DNA of 64,000 nt from the NCBI RefSeq assembly GCF_013306565.1, contig NZ_PZPO01000006.1:1-64000 (forward strand), in the 5' to 3' direction. Each line of letters begins with the position of its first letter. Position 1 is the stretch's first letter. This stretch comes from Hyphomicrobium sulfonivorans (GTDB lineage: Bacteria; Pseudomonadota; Alphaproteobacteria; Rhizobiales; Hyphomicrobiaceae). A program made the position numbers and the translations under genes. Below, in pieces: positions 17,655-27,123 of this stretch. The notes under the pieces are model-generated. The model ran no database searches, was not told the DNA's origin, and was given only the letters and a program-made list of their open reading frames with translations.

Positions 17655-18645
17655 CGCTGGAATGGCATCAACGGCTGCGGCGGCGCTGGTAGCAGTTGCG
17701 GTAGCAGCTGCAGCTTATGCAATTCTGTATCCCTACCTTTTCGGAGATCGCAAGCAGGATACACGCCGACGTGGCATCGTCGATGGCCGACGCGAGGCGT
17801 TAAGCACGCTTGAGCAGTCGGCTGCTACGCGACGCAAATCGGTTGCCGACACCTTGAAGGAAATGGAGGAGAGGCAGAAGAAAGCCGAGCGTATTTCGCT
17901 GCGTCTCAGGCTTCAGCGCGCAGGCTTCAATGCGACGACGCGTACGTTCTGGTTTGCGAGCGCGGCCACCGGCGTGGGTCTGGCAGCGCTCACGACATTG
18001 CTGCTTAGCCCGAGCATCACGCGCTCCGTTCTGGTCGCGGTTGTGGGCATCATCGGATTTGTCGGTGTGCCGCGATGGTTCTTGAACAAGGCAACGGCGC
18101 GCCGCCAGTATAAGTTTACCAGCGAACTGCCGAACGCCATCGACATCGTCGTGCGCGGCATGAAAGCGGGCTTGCCGCTTAACGAATGTCTGAACATTGT
18201 CGCGCGCGAAAGCGAAGAGCCGCTTGCGAGCGAGTTTCGCGAGGTGATCGAGCAGCAGCGCGTGGGCGTATCGCTTGGCGAAGCGCTGGAACGTCTGGCG
18301 CAACGCATGCCGCTGCCTGAGGTCAAGTTTCTCACGATTGTTGTTGCTATCCAGCAGCAGGCAGGCGGCAATCTGTCGGAAGCGCTGGGCAATCTATCGC
18401 AAGTGTTGCGCGATCGTTTTCGTTTGCAGCTGAAAGTGAAGGCGCTGAGTGCCGAAGCAAAAGCTTCCGCGGCGGTGCTGGCATCTTTGCCGCCCATCGT
18501 CACCTTCATGCTGTACCTTCTCTCGACGGATTACATTTCTGTTCTGTTCACAACACGAACCGGCAATTTTGCGTTGCTGGCATGTGGCATCTGGATGCTG
18601 ATGGGCGTTTTGATGATGCGCAAGATGATCAACTTCAAGTTCTAG
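17647..18645 (+). CDS. tadB: Tad inner-membrane platform protein TadB
   Basis: The protein has 332 residues with four likely transmembrane helices: one at 7-30, a pair at about 95-140 and one near the C-terminus. A T2SSF/GspF domain lies at about 165-290 (LPNAIDIVVRGMKAGLPLNECLN, then EVKFLTIVVAIQQQAGGNLSEAL). It partners with TadC to form the platform contacted by CpaF. Its start overlaps cpaF by 8 bp, consistent with coupled translation. Confidence 0.95.
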   Translation: MSDAGMASTAAAALVAVAVAAAAYAILYPYLFGDRKQDTRRRGIVDGRREALSTLEQSAATRRKSVADTLKEMEERQKKAERISLRLRLQRAGFNATTRTFWFASAATGVGLAALTTLLLSPSITRSVLVAVVGIIGFVGVPRWFLNKATARRQYKFTSELPNAIDIVVRGMKAGLPLNECLNIVARESEEPLASEFREVIEQQRVGVSLGEALERLAQRMPLPEVKFLTIVVAIQQQAGGNLSEALGNLSQVLRDRFRLQLKVKALSAEAKASAAVLASLPPIVTFMLYLLSTDYISVLFTTRTGNFALLACGIWMLMGVLMMRKMINFKF

Positions 18646-18696
18646 CGGTTGCATTCGGCGCTGTAGCCGCCAAGAGCACTATAAGAGGCCTCGGCC

Positions 18697-19668
18697 ATGG
18701 ACTTTATCGACACGTTCACCGATCCGACGTTTCTCATCACCATGTTGGCGGCGATCTGCGCCTTCGCGACGGTGCTGACGATCGCCATGCCGCTGCTGGC
18801 GCAGGATCGCATGAACCATCGCATGCGTACGATGGCTATCGAGCGCGACAAGATGCGTGCGGAGCGTCTCGCGGAGATCGCGGCGCGCGAGCGGCATGGA
18901 CGTTTGCGCCGGTCGCCCGCCGGGTTCATGAACGAAATCGTCAACAAGCTGAACCTGCGCAAGCTCTTTGACACGGAAGATCTGCGTGAGCGCCTCAAGC
19001 GTGCAGGCCTGCGTGGTCAGGGGCCGTTGGTGGCGTTTATGTTCTTCCGTGTTGTGGCGCCTGTGATCGTGTTCGTTGTGGCGTTGGTCTATCTGTTCGT
19101 GCTCAACGATTTCAGCTATCCGCCGATCATCAAGTTTGCGATTGCGCTGGGTGCCGGAATTCTGGGCTCCTATGCGCCGAACGTCTTTATTGAAAACCTT
19201 ATTCAGAAGCGGATGCAATCCATCAAGGTTGCTTTTCCCGATGCGCTCGACATGCTGTTGATCTGTGTGCAGTCGGGCATGTCCGTGGAAGCCGCGTTTG
19301 GAAAAGTCTCCAAGGAAGTTGCGTCTCAATCGTTGGAGCTTGCAGAGGAACTGAGCCTGACGACGGCGGAGCTTTCCTATTTGCAGGATCGCCGGATGGC
19401 ATTTGATAATCTCGGCAAGCGAACAGGACTTCCGGGCGTGAAGGCAGTAACAACTGCGCTGATCCAGGCGGAACGTTACGGTACGCCCGTGGGGCAGGCG
19501 CTGCGCGTGATGGCCAAGGAAAACCGCGACATCCGGCAGGCCGATGCGGAAAAGAAAGCTGCCGCGCTGCCGCCTAAGCTAACCGTGCCGATGATTATCT
19601 TCTTCATGCCGGTGCTGTTCGTGATCATTCTGTTTCCGGCGGCCATCGGCTATTATCAGTGGTCGTGA
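18697..19668 (+). CDS. tadC: Tad inner-membrane platform protein TadC
   Basis: The protein has 323 residues. N-terminal and central hydrophobic helices (9-30, 110-150) and a C-terminal one frame a GspF-type domain at about 180-300 (FPDALDMLLICVQSGMSVEAAFGKV, then ALIQAERYGTPVGQALRVMAKE). It is a paralogue of TadB with the same topology and completes the rightward pilus arm. The 51-nt gap after tadB shows no strong terminator. Confidence 0.95.
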   Translation: MDFIDTFTDPTFLITMLAAICAFATVLTIAMPLLAQDRMNHRMRTMAIERDKMRAERLAEIAARERHGRLRRSPAGFMNEIVNKLNLRKLFDTEDLRERLKRAGLRGQGPLVAFMFFRVVAPVIVFVVALVYLFVLNDFSYPPIIKFAIALGAGILGSYAPNVFIENLIQKRMQSIKVAFPDALDMLLICVQSGMSVEAAFGKVSKEVASQSLELAEELSLTTAELSYLQDRRMAFDNLGKRTGLPGVKAVTTALIQAERYGTPVGQALRVMAKENRDIRQADAEKKAAALPPKLTVPMIIFFMPVLFVIILFPAAIGYYQWS

Positions 19669-19805
19669 TCGCGACCGCCTGTAGATAAAGATCGGGGGCG
19701 GAGTACGCGCAGATATTGGCGCACTGGCGGGCGAGCTTATGCCGTGCCGTATGCGGGTCCCTTAGCGCTCCATCCGCCCCAGCAATGACGTCGCAAAATA
19801 GAGCG

Positions 19806-19831
19806 GGTCCACTCTGGTGACAGAATGGACC
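19806..19831 (-). terminator. Hairpin with GNRA-type loop between convergent tadC and tadD
   Basis: An 11-bp stem with one G-U or mismatch position (19806-19816 with 19821-19831) closes a GTGA loop. On the minus strand, reading out of tadD, a short TTTT follows about 10 nt later. It may be a weak terminator for tadD. Confidence 0.4.
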
Positions 19832-19895
19832 TGGATTGCTGTCGCAGGACGCTCAGGTCATTGTGCGGCATGCGCCGAATTTCGGCGTCGTGCAC

Positions 19896-21062
19896 TCAGT
19901 GCTCGATGGTAGCCCAACCGTCGCTGTCATTTTCGACGCGAAACTGTGAGGCCATCTCAGAGACTGACATAACCGACTGCTCGCGGAGTTGCGCTGACGG
20001 CGCGCTGGCTGCTCGCGGCGTTGGGCTATCGACGACCCAGCCGGTGTCAGCCTTGGCGTGCAGATCCTGCGACGGTTGATTGGCGGCGTGTGTGACCTGC
20101 GTAACGCGTGCTGCCGGTGCAGCAGAAGCCGACGGGGCGGCAGCGGCAAACTGCGTGCCTGTGCTCCAGGGTGAGTTAGCAGGAGCGGCTCCTGGAGCCG
20201 CAGGCATGGGCTTGGGTTCGAGCATCACCACCTGACGCAGGTATTCGGCGTTTTCGGCTGCCTTGTTCACTGGCATGTCGCGCGCAGCGACAACCTGGGC
20301 TTCCTCGTACTTGCCCTGCAGGCCAAGCACGAGCGCAAGGTTCTGCCGGATCTTCGGTGAGCCTGCATCGCTCGCTGCCGCCTGACGCAGCATGCCTTCG
20401 GCGCGGTCGGAATCGCCGTTCATGGCATGGGCGAGGGCCAGGTTGCTCATGACCGAAGGTTGGTCGGGAGCAAACGTCAGGGCGCGCTCGAAATAGGGGA
20501 TGGCGCCGGTGTAGTCGCCTTCCTTGGCGAGCGCCGCACCGCGCGCGGAAATCACACGCCAGTCCGGATTGGATGGGTCGTCGGCAATGGCCAGAACCTG
20601 CTTGGCCACTTTTACCTGGTCCAGCTCAAGCGCAAGGCGGCCGTATTCACTGGCCAGATCGCGATCTTGTCCGTGGTAGAGCGACACCTGCTGGAGCACA
20701 GCCATGGCGCGGCGCTTTTCGTTCATGGCCTTCAGGTTGCGCGCGTAGCTGAGCGCCGATTTCAGATCGCGCGGGTTCTCGGCATAGGCCTTGGCCCAGT
20801 AGTTCGTCGCCTTCAGCAGCTCGCCGTCGATGCCGCCCTGGGCGGGGCCGCCTTGCTGCGCTTGCTGCTGCGGCCGCTGCGGTCGTTGCTGCTGCTGCTG
20901 GGACTGCTGCGCGTCAGTGCTGGCCGTTGAGAGCAGGCCGCCGGAGTTTTGCAGCGTCTGGCCACAGGCGCCAAGCATGAGGGAGGCGGTGAGGGCAGCC
21001 ATCGTGCCACCCTGCCGGAGCCTGCGCGCTGCCAACGTATGCCTGTGCGAAGCGAACGCCAT
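19896..21062 (-). CDS. tadD: TPR lipoprotein TadD
   Basis: The protein has 388 residues. A basic N-terminus leads to a hydrophobic stretch and the lipobox LGAC (Cys33). A Gln-rich low-complexity linker (about 50-75) precedes tetratricopeptide repeats from about 80 to 265 (AYAENPRDLKSALSYARNLKAM, DPSNPDWRVISARGAALAKEGD, APDQPSVMSNLALAHAMNGD). The C-terminal third is Ala/Pro-rich and probably disordered. TadD proteins are pilotins that help CpaC assemble in the outer membrane. GGGAG sits before the start. The gene converges on the main arm, which is common for alphaproteobacterial tad loci. Confidence 0.9.
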   Translation of the reverse strand: MAFASHRHTLAARRLRQGGTMAALTASLMLGACGQTLQNSGGLLSTASTDAQQSQQQQQRPQRPQQQAQQGGPAQGGIDGELLKATNYWAKAYAENPRDLKSALSYARNLKAMNEKRRAMAVLQQVSLYHGQDRDLASEYGRLALELDQVKVAKQVLAIADDPSNPDWRVISARGAALAKEGDYTGAIPYFERALTFAPDQPSVMSNLALAHAMNGDSDRAEGMLRQAAASDAGSPKIRQNLALVLGLQGKYEEAQVVAARDMPVNKAAENAEYLRQVVMLEPKPMPAAPGAAPANSPWSTGTQFAAAAPSASAAPAARVTQVTHAANQPSQDLHAKADTGWVVDSPTPRAASAPSAQLREQSVMSVSEMASQFRVENDSDGWATIEH

Positions 21063-21248
21063 TGTCGTCTCCCTGAACTGTCGAGCGGCGCCGGGGAGCG
21101 GGCCCCATGCGAATCACCGCCTCTTGAGCGTCAGGTTGTGAGACACTCCTCAATAAACGATTAAGCCTCGCTAACCGGGGGTTAAAGCCGATGCAGTGGT
21201 GGGGCCGCAGGCAGTGCGTGGAGGTCCTCAGCCGATATGCCGGACTGA

Positions 21249-21914
21249 TTAGCTAGCTGCTGCAACTTCGGCTCTGGCGCCATCGAGCCAGCGCTGCGTT
21301 GCGGGCATGGCGAAGATCGCATCGACGTAGGCCGCCGCTGTGCCATCGTCGCCGAACCGCTTTAGGTCGGGCAAATAGGTGCGAAAACGCGATGCGACCG
21401 GTGCAAACATCGCGTCGGCGGCGGTAAAAGAGCCGAACAGGAATGGCCCGGCCTTTGCGGCATCCGTGGCCCGGCACTGGCGCCAGAGCGCAACGATGCG
21501 GCGGACGTCGTTCTCCACTGCCTCCGGCACCGGATCGAGTGGCGCTGATGCCAGCACATCCATGGGGCAGACGCTACGCAGTTCCTTGAAGCCTGAGTGC
21601 ATTTCGGCCGCGGCGCAGCGGGCCAGCGCCCGGTCCTTGCGGTCGGAGGGCCATAGCCCTGCTTCCGGGTGGGCGTCGGCGAGATATTCCAGGATGGCCA
21701 GGCTGTCCCAGACCAGAGTATCCCCATCAATCAGCAGCGGAACGAAGCCGGAAGGGCTGTAGCGCAGGATGGCGGCCTTGGTTTCCGGCTGCCGCAATGG
21801 AATACTGATCTCATCGAACGGCAGACCGGATGCCTGCATCGCGAGCCACGGGCGCAAGCTCCAGCTCGACCATGTTTTGTTGCCTATCACCAGCTGATAT
21901 CGATTTGTGGCCAT
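21249..21914 (-). CDS. Glutathione S-transferase family protein
   Basis: The protein has 221 residues. An N-terminal thioredoxin-like domain (YQLVIGNKTWSSWSLRPWLAMQ) has Ser in the usual active-site loop and a conserved LVWDSLAILEYLAD, the Glu/Asp-Ser glutathione contact. A helical C-terminal domain (about 90-215) follows. The start fits the subgroup of bacterial GST-like proteins that begin with a KxWSSWSLR motif. The substrate is not predictable. It is divergent from the M17 aminopeptidase gene, with about 110 bp between the starts. Confidence 0.88.
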   Translation of the reverse strand: MATNRYQLVIGNKTWSSWSLRPWLAMQASGLPFDEISIPLRQPETKAAILRYSPSGFVPLLIDGDTLVWDSLAILEYLADAHPEAGLWPSDRKDRALARCAAAEMHSGFKELRSVCPMDVLASAPLDPVPEAVENDVRRIVALWRQCRATDAAKAGPFLFGSFTAADAMFAPVASRFRTYLPDLKRFGDDGTAAAYVDAIFAMPATQRWLDGARAEVAAAS

Positions 21915-22023
21915 GGTCTTGCCTTGCCCTGCGTGATCCTGTCTTGTTCCCCGCGCAAGCCTGCCGGAGCGGCGCTATTCATGCCCGATCGGCACGCCGC
22001 TTGCCAGCAGCGAGCGAATATAC

Positions 22024-23484
22024 ATGAGCGACGAAAGCATAAAATTCGACACGTCCGCCATCGACGAGATTCTGGTCGAGGGCGGGCAGGACGGAACCGA
22101 CATTCCGATCTGGGCGGTGGCGAAGGATGCCAGCCTGGATGCGCTTCCGCTCCTGCCCGCGCAACGCGCATGGGCAGAGGCGATGAGTTTCAAGGGCAGC
22201 GCGAAGCAGCATGCTCTGCTGCCGGACGCCGAGGGCCGCATCGCGGCGGTGCTGTTCGGCATGGGCGATGATGCTGCGGGCGAGCCGAGCGGTTCATCGG
22301 AACTGCTGTTCGGCAAGCTGGCGCAGTCGCTGCCCGCTGGCAGCTATCACCTTGCCGCCGCACCGCGCGATCCGACACTCGCTGCCATTGCGTGGGGGCT
22401 TGGTGCTTACCGGTTCAACCGCTATCGCTCGTCGGCGCGCAAGAACAACGGCGAGGGTGCTTCGCGTGCGGCCTGTCTGCGATTGCCCAAGGGGGCGGAT
22501 CGCGACGTGGCGCTCAACACAATTGAGGCGGTGCGGCTTGGTCGCGATCTCATCAACACTCCGGCATCGGATCTCGGTCCGGCCGAGATTGAAGCCGCAG
22601 CCCGCGCGATGGCTGCGCGCCATGGCGCCGACATTTCGGTCATCGTCGGCGATGAACTGCTGGAAAAGAACTTCCCGATGATCCATGCCGTCGGTCGCGC
22701 AAGTCCGCGCGCGCCGCGTCTGATCGATTTGACGTGGGGCCGCGAGGGCGCGCGCACCGTCACGCTGGTCGGCAAGGGCATCACATTCGACACCGGCGGC
22801 CTCGATGTGAAGCCCGCCAGCGCCATGCTGCTGATGAAGAAGGACATGGGCGGTTCGGCTGCCGCGCTGACGCTGGCCCACATGATCATGGGGCAGAAGC
22901 TGGACGTACGGCTGCGCGTGCTCATTCCGACGGCTGAAAACAGCATTTCCGGCGATGCGTTCCGCCCCGGTGACGTGCTGACATCGCGCGCCGGCACCAC
23001 GGTGGAGATCGGCAACACCGATGCTGAAGGCCGTCTCGTGCTGGCTGACGCCATCGCGCTGGCCGACGAAGACGCGCCGCAAGGCCTCTATGTGTTTGCA
23101 ACCCTGACCGGCGCCGCCCGCGTGGCGCTGGGGCCGGACCTGCCCGCAATGTTCACCGACGACGATGCGTTCGCGGCCGAGATGGTGGCAACCTCAGCGG
23201 CGATCGGTGATCCGGTCTGGCGGCTGCCGCTTTGGGCTGGCTACGACAGCAAGCTTGAAAGCCCGATTGCCGACATGAACAATGTCTGGGAATCGCCGTT
23301 TGCCGGTTCCATAACCGCGGCGCTGTTCCTGAAGCGTTTTGCCAAGCGTGCGCAGCGCTTTGCGCATTTCGACCTGTTCGGGTGGCGCCCGGCCGCCAAC
23401 GCGTTGGGTCCGCGTGGCGGCGAACCACAGACGGCACGCGCCGTCTGCGCCGTTATCGCCAAAGAACTGGAGCTGATCGCATGA
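22024..23484 (+). CDS. M17 leucyl aminopeptidase family protein
   Basis: The protein has 486 residues. The C-terminal half carries the two-metal catalytic core of family M17: VGKGITFDTGGLDVKPASAM with the metal-binding Lys and Asp, KKDMGGSAA, and the signature NTDAEGRLVLADA. The N-terminal domain is diverged from PepA. These cytosolic hexameric enzymes remove N-terminal residues in peptide turnover. The stop overlaps the next gene by ATGA, suggesting coupling to the NlpC/P60 hydrolase, a pairing often seen in Hyphomicrobiales. Confidence 0.92.
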   Translation: MSDESIKFDTSAIDEILVEGGQDGTDIPIWAVAKDASLDALPLLPAQRAWAEAMSFKGSAKQHALLPDAEGRIAAVLFGMGDDAAGEPSGSSELLFGKLAQSLPAGSYHLAAAPRDPTLAAIAWGLGAYRFNRYRSSARKNNGEGASRAACLRLPKGADRDVALNTIEAVRLGRDLINTPASDLGPAEIEAAARAMAARHGADISVIVGDELLEKNFPMIHAVGRASPRAPRLIDLTWGREGARTVTLVGKGITFDTGGLDVKPASAMLLMKKDMGGSAAALTLAHMIMGQKLDVRLRVLIPTAENSISGDAFRPGDVLTSRAGTTVEIGNTDAEGRLVLADAIALADEDAPQGLYVFATLTGAARVALGPDLPAMFTDDDAFAAEMVATSAAIGDPVWRLPLWAGYDSKLESPIADMNNVWESPFAGSITAALFLKRFAKRAQRFAHFDLFGWRPAANALGPRGGEPQTARAVCAVIAKELELIA

Positions 23485-24404
23485 GCGGCAGGGCAGACCA
23501 AAAGAAAGCCGGTTCCGGAGGATCTGCGGCGCCGCTCGATCCGCGTCGCAACGCGTTTCGCCCTGATCTCGCGGCGGAAACGCTTTATGGCAGGGTCAGT
23601 GCGCCGAGTTACGCCGAGGCGGTGCCCGCGCAAATCGTGCGTTCGTCAGTGCCGCTGCGTATCAGCCCTTCACCCTCGAATGGCTTCGAGACTGAGGCGC
23701 TGTTCGGTGAGAAGGTCGCCGTTTACGAAAACCGCGATGGCTGGTCGTGGATACAGCTCGCGCGCGACCGCTATGTCGGTTATGTGCCGACGGAAGCGCT
23801 GTCGCCCGACGTGCAACCGGTGACGCATAAGGTGCGCTCGCTCGGCACGTTCGTTTATCCGGTGCCCGACATCAAATCGCCGCCCATCATGCACCTCAGC
23901 ATGAATGCGGGGCTGAACATTGCCGAGGGCGACGAACGCTTCATGATGTTGAGCGGCGGCGGATTTGTCGTGACGCGGCACGTCGCGGAGATCAATCGTT
24001 TCCAGCCCGATTTTGTCGAGGTGGCGGAGCGTTTCATCGGCACGCCGTACCTGTGGGGCGGGCGCACGCGCATGGGCATCGACTGCTCCGGACTGGTGCA
24101 GGTGGCACTGGAAGCGTGCGGTTTTACTGCGCCGCGCGATACCGATATGCAGCAGGCTGAGCTTGGCGAGGCGGTTGCTGTCCCTGATGTGCTGAACGGA
24201 CTGCAGCGCGGCGATCTCATTTACTGGAAGGGCCATGTGGGCATCATGGCCGACAGCATCACGCTGGTGCATGCCAACGCCCATCACATGCAGGTGGCGG
24301 CTGAAACGCTGCCCGAAGCCATTGAGCGCATTGCCAAGCTTGGCGCACAGATCGCAGCCGTTAAACGCATGCCGGGATTGTCAGCGGCGCGCGCTAACGC
24401 CTGA
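23481..24404 (+). CDS. NlpC/P60 family cell-wall hydrolase with SH3-like domain
   Basis: The protein has 307 residues from the ATG at 23481, which overlaps the aminopeptidase stop. Residues 45-110 form a bacterial SH3-like domain (SVPLRISPSPSNGFETEAL, then ENRDGWSWIQLARDRYVGYV). Residues 185-295 are NlpC/P60: catalytic Cys202 in IDCSGLVQ, His252 in GHVGIM, and a third polar His near LVHANAHH. This class cuts gamma-D-Glu to diamino-acid bonds in peptidoglycan peptides. No signal peptide is visible, so it may be a cytosolic recycling enzyme, which would fit its coupling to an aminopeptidase. Confidence 0.9.
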   Translation: MSGRADQKKAGSGGSAAPLDPRRNAFRPDLAAETLYGRVSAPSYAEAVPAQIVRSSVPLRISPSPSNGFETEALFGEKVAVYENRDGWSWIQLARDRYVGYVPTEALSPDVQPVTHKVRSLGTFVYPVPDIKSPPIMHLSMNAGLNIAEGDERFMMLSGGGFVVTRHVAEINRFQPDFVEVAERFIGTPYLWGGRTRMGIDCSGLVQVALEACGFTAPRDTDMQQAELGEAVAVPDVLNGLQRGDLIYWKGHVGIMADSITLVHANAHHMQVAAETLPEAIERIAKLGAQIAAVKRMPGLSAARANA

Positions 24405-24416
24405 GGCGCAATAAAA

Positions 24417-24443
24417 AGGGACGCCTGCACAGCAGGCGTCCCT
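24417..24443 (-). terminator. Rho-independent terminator between convergent genes
   Basis: A perfect 12-bp stem (24417-24428 with 24432-24443) closes an ACA loop. The T-run follows on the minus strand (TTTTTATT), so it best serves the leftward gene at 24498-24893. The stem may also stop transcripts from the NlpC/P60 gene. Confidence 0.85.
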
Positions 24444-24497
24444 GATCTGATATGCCCTTGGTGACGGGGCGGCACTGTAGTCAGTCGGCGGAGCTGC

Positions 24498-24893
24498 TCA
24501 CCACTTGAGGCTACGAAGCGTTTCCTGACACGAACGGCGCCACTGCTTCCTGGTCATATGCGTGCCGCGATCCCAGATCTGGACGCACTCGTTCATGCGC
24601 TGGGCGTAGGTTGGCTCTTGATTGATGCTGCCGGTGGTGACGGATGTACTCTCGCCGGCAGCATCGGCGGCTGCGACAGCTGCGCTGGCTTTGCCGGTCG
24701 CCTTCGTGGCGGCGTCCGACTGAGTCGTGGCTGCTGGAATATGCGTGTCAGCAAAGGCCGCTGTACCAAGTGGCGCCAAGGCCAGCGTGGCGGCGAGCAG
24801 CAATGCGCCCCTTGCGGGAGCACTCGATGCCCGATTGCGCGGGCGAGGGTGCCGGTGCTGATTAAAAGCGGATCTGGTGGTTTGGTCGGCCAT
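24498..24893 (-). CDS. Small exported protein with a paired-Cys C-terminal motif
   Basis: The protein has 131 residues. A basic N-terminus (about 1-28) and a hydrophobic segment (GALLLAATLALAPLGTAAFA) look like a signal peptide cut near residue 49. The middle is an Ala/Thr/Ser-rich linker. The C-terminal 40 residues hold a compact motif, MNECVQIWDRGTHMTRKQW then RRSCQETL, with two Cys probably disulfide-bonded. From memory, similar tails occur in small exported alphaproteobacterial proteins without assigned function. A terminator lies 55 nt downstream. Confidence 0.72.
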   Translation of the reverse strand: MADQTTRSAFNQHRHPRPRNRASSAPARGALLLAATLALAPLGTAAFADTHIPAATTQSDAATKATGKASAAVAAADAAGESTSVTTGSINQEPTYAQRMNECVQIWDRGTHMTRKQWRRSCQETLRSLKW

Positions 24894-25055
24894 GGGAAAA
24901 TTGTGATCCCTTTGTGGGCGGAATAATGTCGTTTTCCAGTAGAACGGCCTTCAATCGTACGCCGACAGACAAAATGATTGAAAGCCGTGTGTTTTCTGCA
25001 GAGCAAGCCGGGAGATCGCTGGCTAGAAGTTGCTGCGTGCAGCCCGGCATGCCTG

Positions 25056-25253
25056 TTAGGTCATGCGGGGGCCCTGCAACCGGTCGAGAGTAGCTTCAAT
25101 CCGGCGCCAGTTGCGGGCTTCGGCGAGATTGCCTTCGTCCTCATAAGCTCGCGCTTTCTGTGCAGCTAATGCGCGGGCGCTCTCGCCTTTGGCTTCGCGT
25201 AATCTGCGTGCTGTCTCATGAATATCCATCGCCTGCATGTCGAAATCCTCCAT
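25056..25253 (-). CDS. Small helical protein of unknown function
   Basis: The protein has 65 residues, charged and Ala/Arg/Glu-rich, with no membrane segment. The pattern (DIHETARRLREAKGESARAL, AQKARAYEDEG, AEARNWRRIEATLDRL) predicts two or three helices and resembles short conserved alphaproteobacterial proteins of the form Ala-Ala-Gln-Lys-Ala ... Ala-x-x-Trp-Arg-Arg-Ile. The start is either the ATG at 25253 or one of two nearby internal Mets. No operon partner. Confidence 0.55.
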   Translation of the reverse strand: MEDFDMQAMDIHETARRLREAKGESARALAAQKARAYEDEGNLAEARNWRRIEATLDRLQGPRMT

Positions 25254-25390
25254 GTGTGCGATTGCCCGCGCGATCGACGGGCGTGGAGGTCATATAGGCG
25301 CGCACAGACGCGCCGCCAATGGCCGGAAGTCCGCTTCCTGACAATTGGCGCGCGTCTGTCTGAAATGTGAATGGAAGTGTGGTGCTGAAC

Positions 25391-26491
25391 TCAGTTCGCG
25401 AAACGGAAGTGCATCACGTCGCCATCCTTGACGACGTATTCCTTGCCTTCCAGCCTCATCTTGCCGGCTTCCTTCGCACCCACTTCACCGCCCAGAGTGA
25501 CGTAGTCGTCATAGGCGATGGTTTCGGCGCGGATGAAGCCCTTCTCGAAGTCGGTGTGGATTACGCCAGCCGCCTGCGGTGCCTTGGTACCGCGATTGAT
25601 CGTCCAGGCGCGTGCTTCCTTGGGACCAACGGTGAAATAGGTGACGAGATCAAGCAGGCTGTAACCCGCGCGGATGAGGCGGTTGAGGCCTGCTTCCGGC
25701 AGGCCGAGCTCCTTCAGGAATTCGGTCCGATCTTCCGGCGAAAGACTGGAAAATTCGGCCTCGATCTTGGCGGAGATGACAACGCAGCCTGCGCCTTCCT
25801 CGGCAGCGCGCTTGGCAACGACCTCTGAGAAGCTGTTGCCGTCGGCGGCAGAGCCTTCATCGACGTTGCAGACATACAGCACCGGCTTGGAGGTCAGCAG
25901 CTGCAACCCATCCATGATCGGCTGCTCTTCGGGCGTGATTGCAGCCACGCGTGCGGGCTTGCCTTCGCGCAGAACTTCCAGCGCTTTGTCGATGACGGAC
26001 AGCTGGGCCTTGGCTTCCTTGTCGTTGCCGGTCTTGGCTTTCTTCTCAATGTTGGTGCGGCGCTTCTCAAGGCTCTCGAGGTCGGCCAGCATAAGCTCGG
26101 TTTCAACCACCTCGGCATCGGCAAGTGGATCGATGCGGTTCTCGACGTGGGTGATGTCGTCGTCCTCAAAGCAGCGCAGCACATAGGCCACGGCATCCAC
26201 TTCGCGGATGTGGCCAAGGAACTGATTGCCGAGGCCTTCGCCCTTGGATGCGCCGCGTACCAGACCGGCGATGTCAACGAAGGTGAGGCGCGTTGGCAGA
26301 ATCTGCTTTGAACCTGCGATCGCCGCCAGCTTGTCCAGGCGCTCGTCCGGCACGCCGACTTCACCGACGTTCGGCTCGATGGTGCAAAACGGATAGTTGG
26401 CCGCTTCCGCCGCCGCCGTCTGCGTCAAGGCGTTGAAGAGGGTGGACTTGCCGACGTTCGGTAGCCCCACGATGCCGCATTTGAAGCCCAT
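25391..26491 (-). CDS. ychF: Redox-regulated ATPase / GTPase-like protein YchF
   Basis: The protein has 366 residues. The start at MGFKCGIVGLPNVGKST (26491) matches the family; an upstream in-frame Met is unlikely. It contains an OBG-family G domain with P-loop GLPNVGKS, VDIAGLVRGASKGEGLGNQFL, an ATP-specific deviation in the G4 position, and the C-terminal TGS domain (FTVGPKEARAWTINRGTKAPQAA). YchF binds ribosomes and hydrolyses ATP. Here it stands apart from pth (49369-50109), to which it is often linked in other bacteria. Confidence 0.97.
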   Translation of the reverse strand: MGFKCGIVGLPNVGKSTLFNALTQTAAAEAANYPFCTIEPNVGEVGVPDERLDKLAAIAGSKQILPTRLTFVDIAGLVRGASKGEGLGNQFLGHIREVDAVAYVLRCFEDDDITHVENRIDPLADAEVVETELMLADLESLEKRRTNIEKKAKTGNDKEAKAQLSVIDKALEVLREGKPARVAAITPEEQPIMDGLQLLTSKPVLYVCNVDEGSAADGNSFSEVVAKRAAEEGAGCVVISAKIEAEFSSLSPEDRTEFLKELGLPEAGLNRLIRAGYSLLDLVTYFTVGPKEARAWTINRGTKAPQAAGVIHTDFEKGFIRAETIAYDDYVTLGGEVGAKEAGKMRLEGKEYVVKDGDVMHFRFAN

Positions 26492-27123
26492 AGATGCCTC
26501 TGCCTTGGGTGCTGCCGAGAGCACGATTGAACGGATGGCTACAGCCGTTTTTGGGATTACACCAAAAGCGGAACGGCTTTAGCGTTTTATCGGGTGATGG
26601 GCGCCGGAGAATACCGGTCCCGTTTGCCGCATGCGTAAGCGGTTGCGGGCCTAATGTGAAGCCCGCCGTTGCCGCATGCGCTCAAATGGGTGGGGCGGAA
26701 AACGACAATCGGGCAGTTTTAAAACTATCCATGCGGATGGGGCTGAATTGGCGTCGTGATTTCGATCAGCTTTCCGCATCGTCATCCGAGGCGGAACAAC
26801 GCATCCAAACTGATTTTACGGGTGCGGCTTATGCGTCGTCCACACCGGACGTGTGCGGAATTGTTTGTGCGTCGCGGCATGATTAAACGCAGCAAATCGT
26901 TGATCGGATTGAATCCGTTTGAGTGTGCATCGCAGGTTTGATGCGCATTTGCTGCGTTGCAAGAAAGCTGCGTCGCGCATGGGACATCTATCGCCGTTGC
27001 AGGCGTCGAAAGCTGCGTCTAGTTTTGTAGGTCTAAAAAATTCAGATCCTGAAAAGGATGTGCAGTGGCTCCCGCAGCCAGCACGTCCTTCAAGGGGCCG
27101 CGCACGGGGAACACACCTCTGAC
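26492..27123. other. Long divergent intergenic region
   Basis: About 630 bp between ychF and the CoA-transferase gene, both transcribed outward. A 9-bp word (GCCGCATGC) occurs at about 26627 and 26672. Open frames here have no family-like sequence. No tRNA or riboswitch was recognised. It should hold both promoters. Confidence 0.45.
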
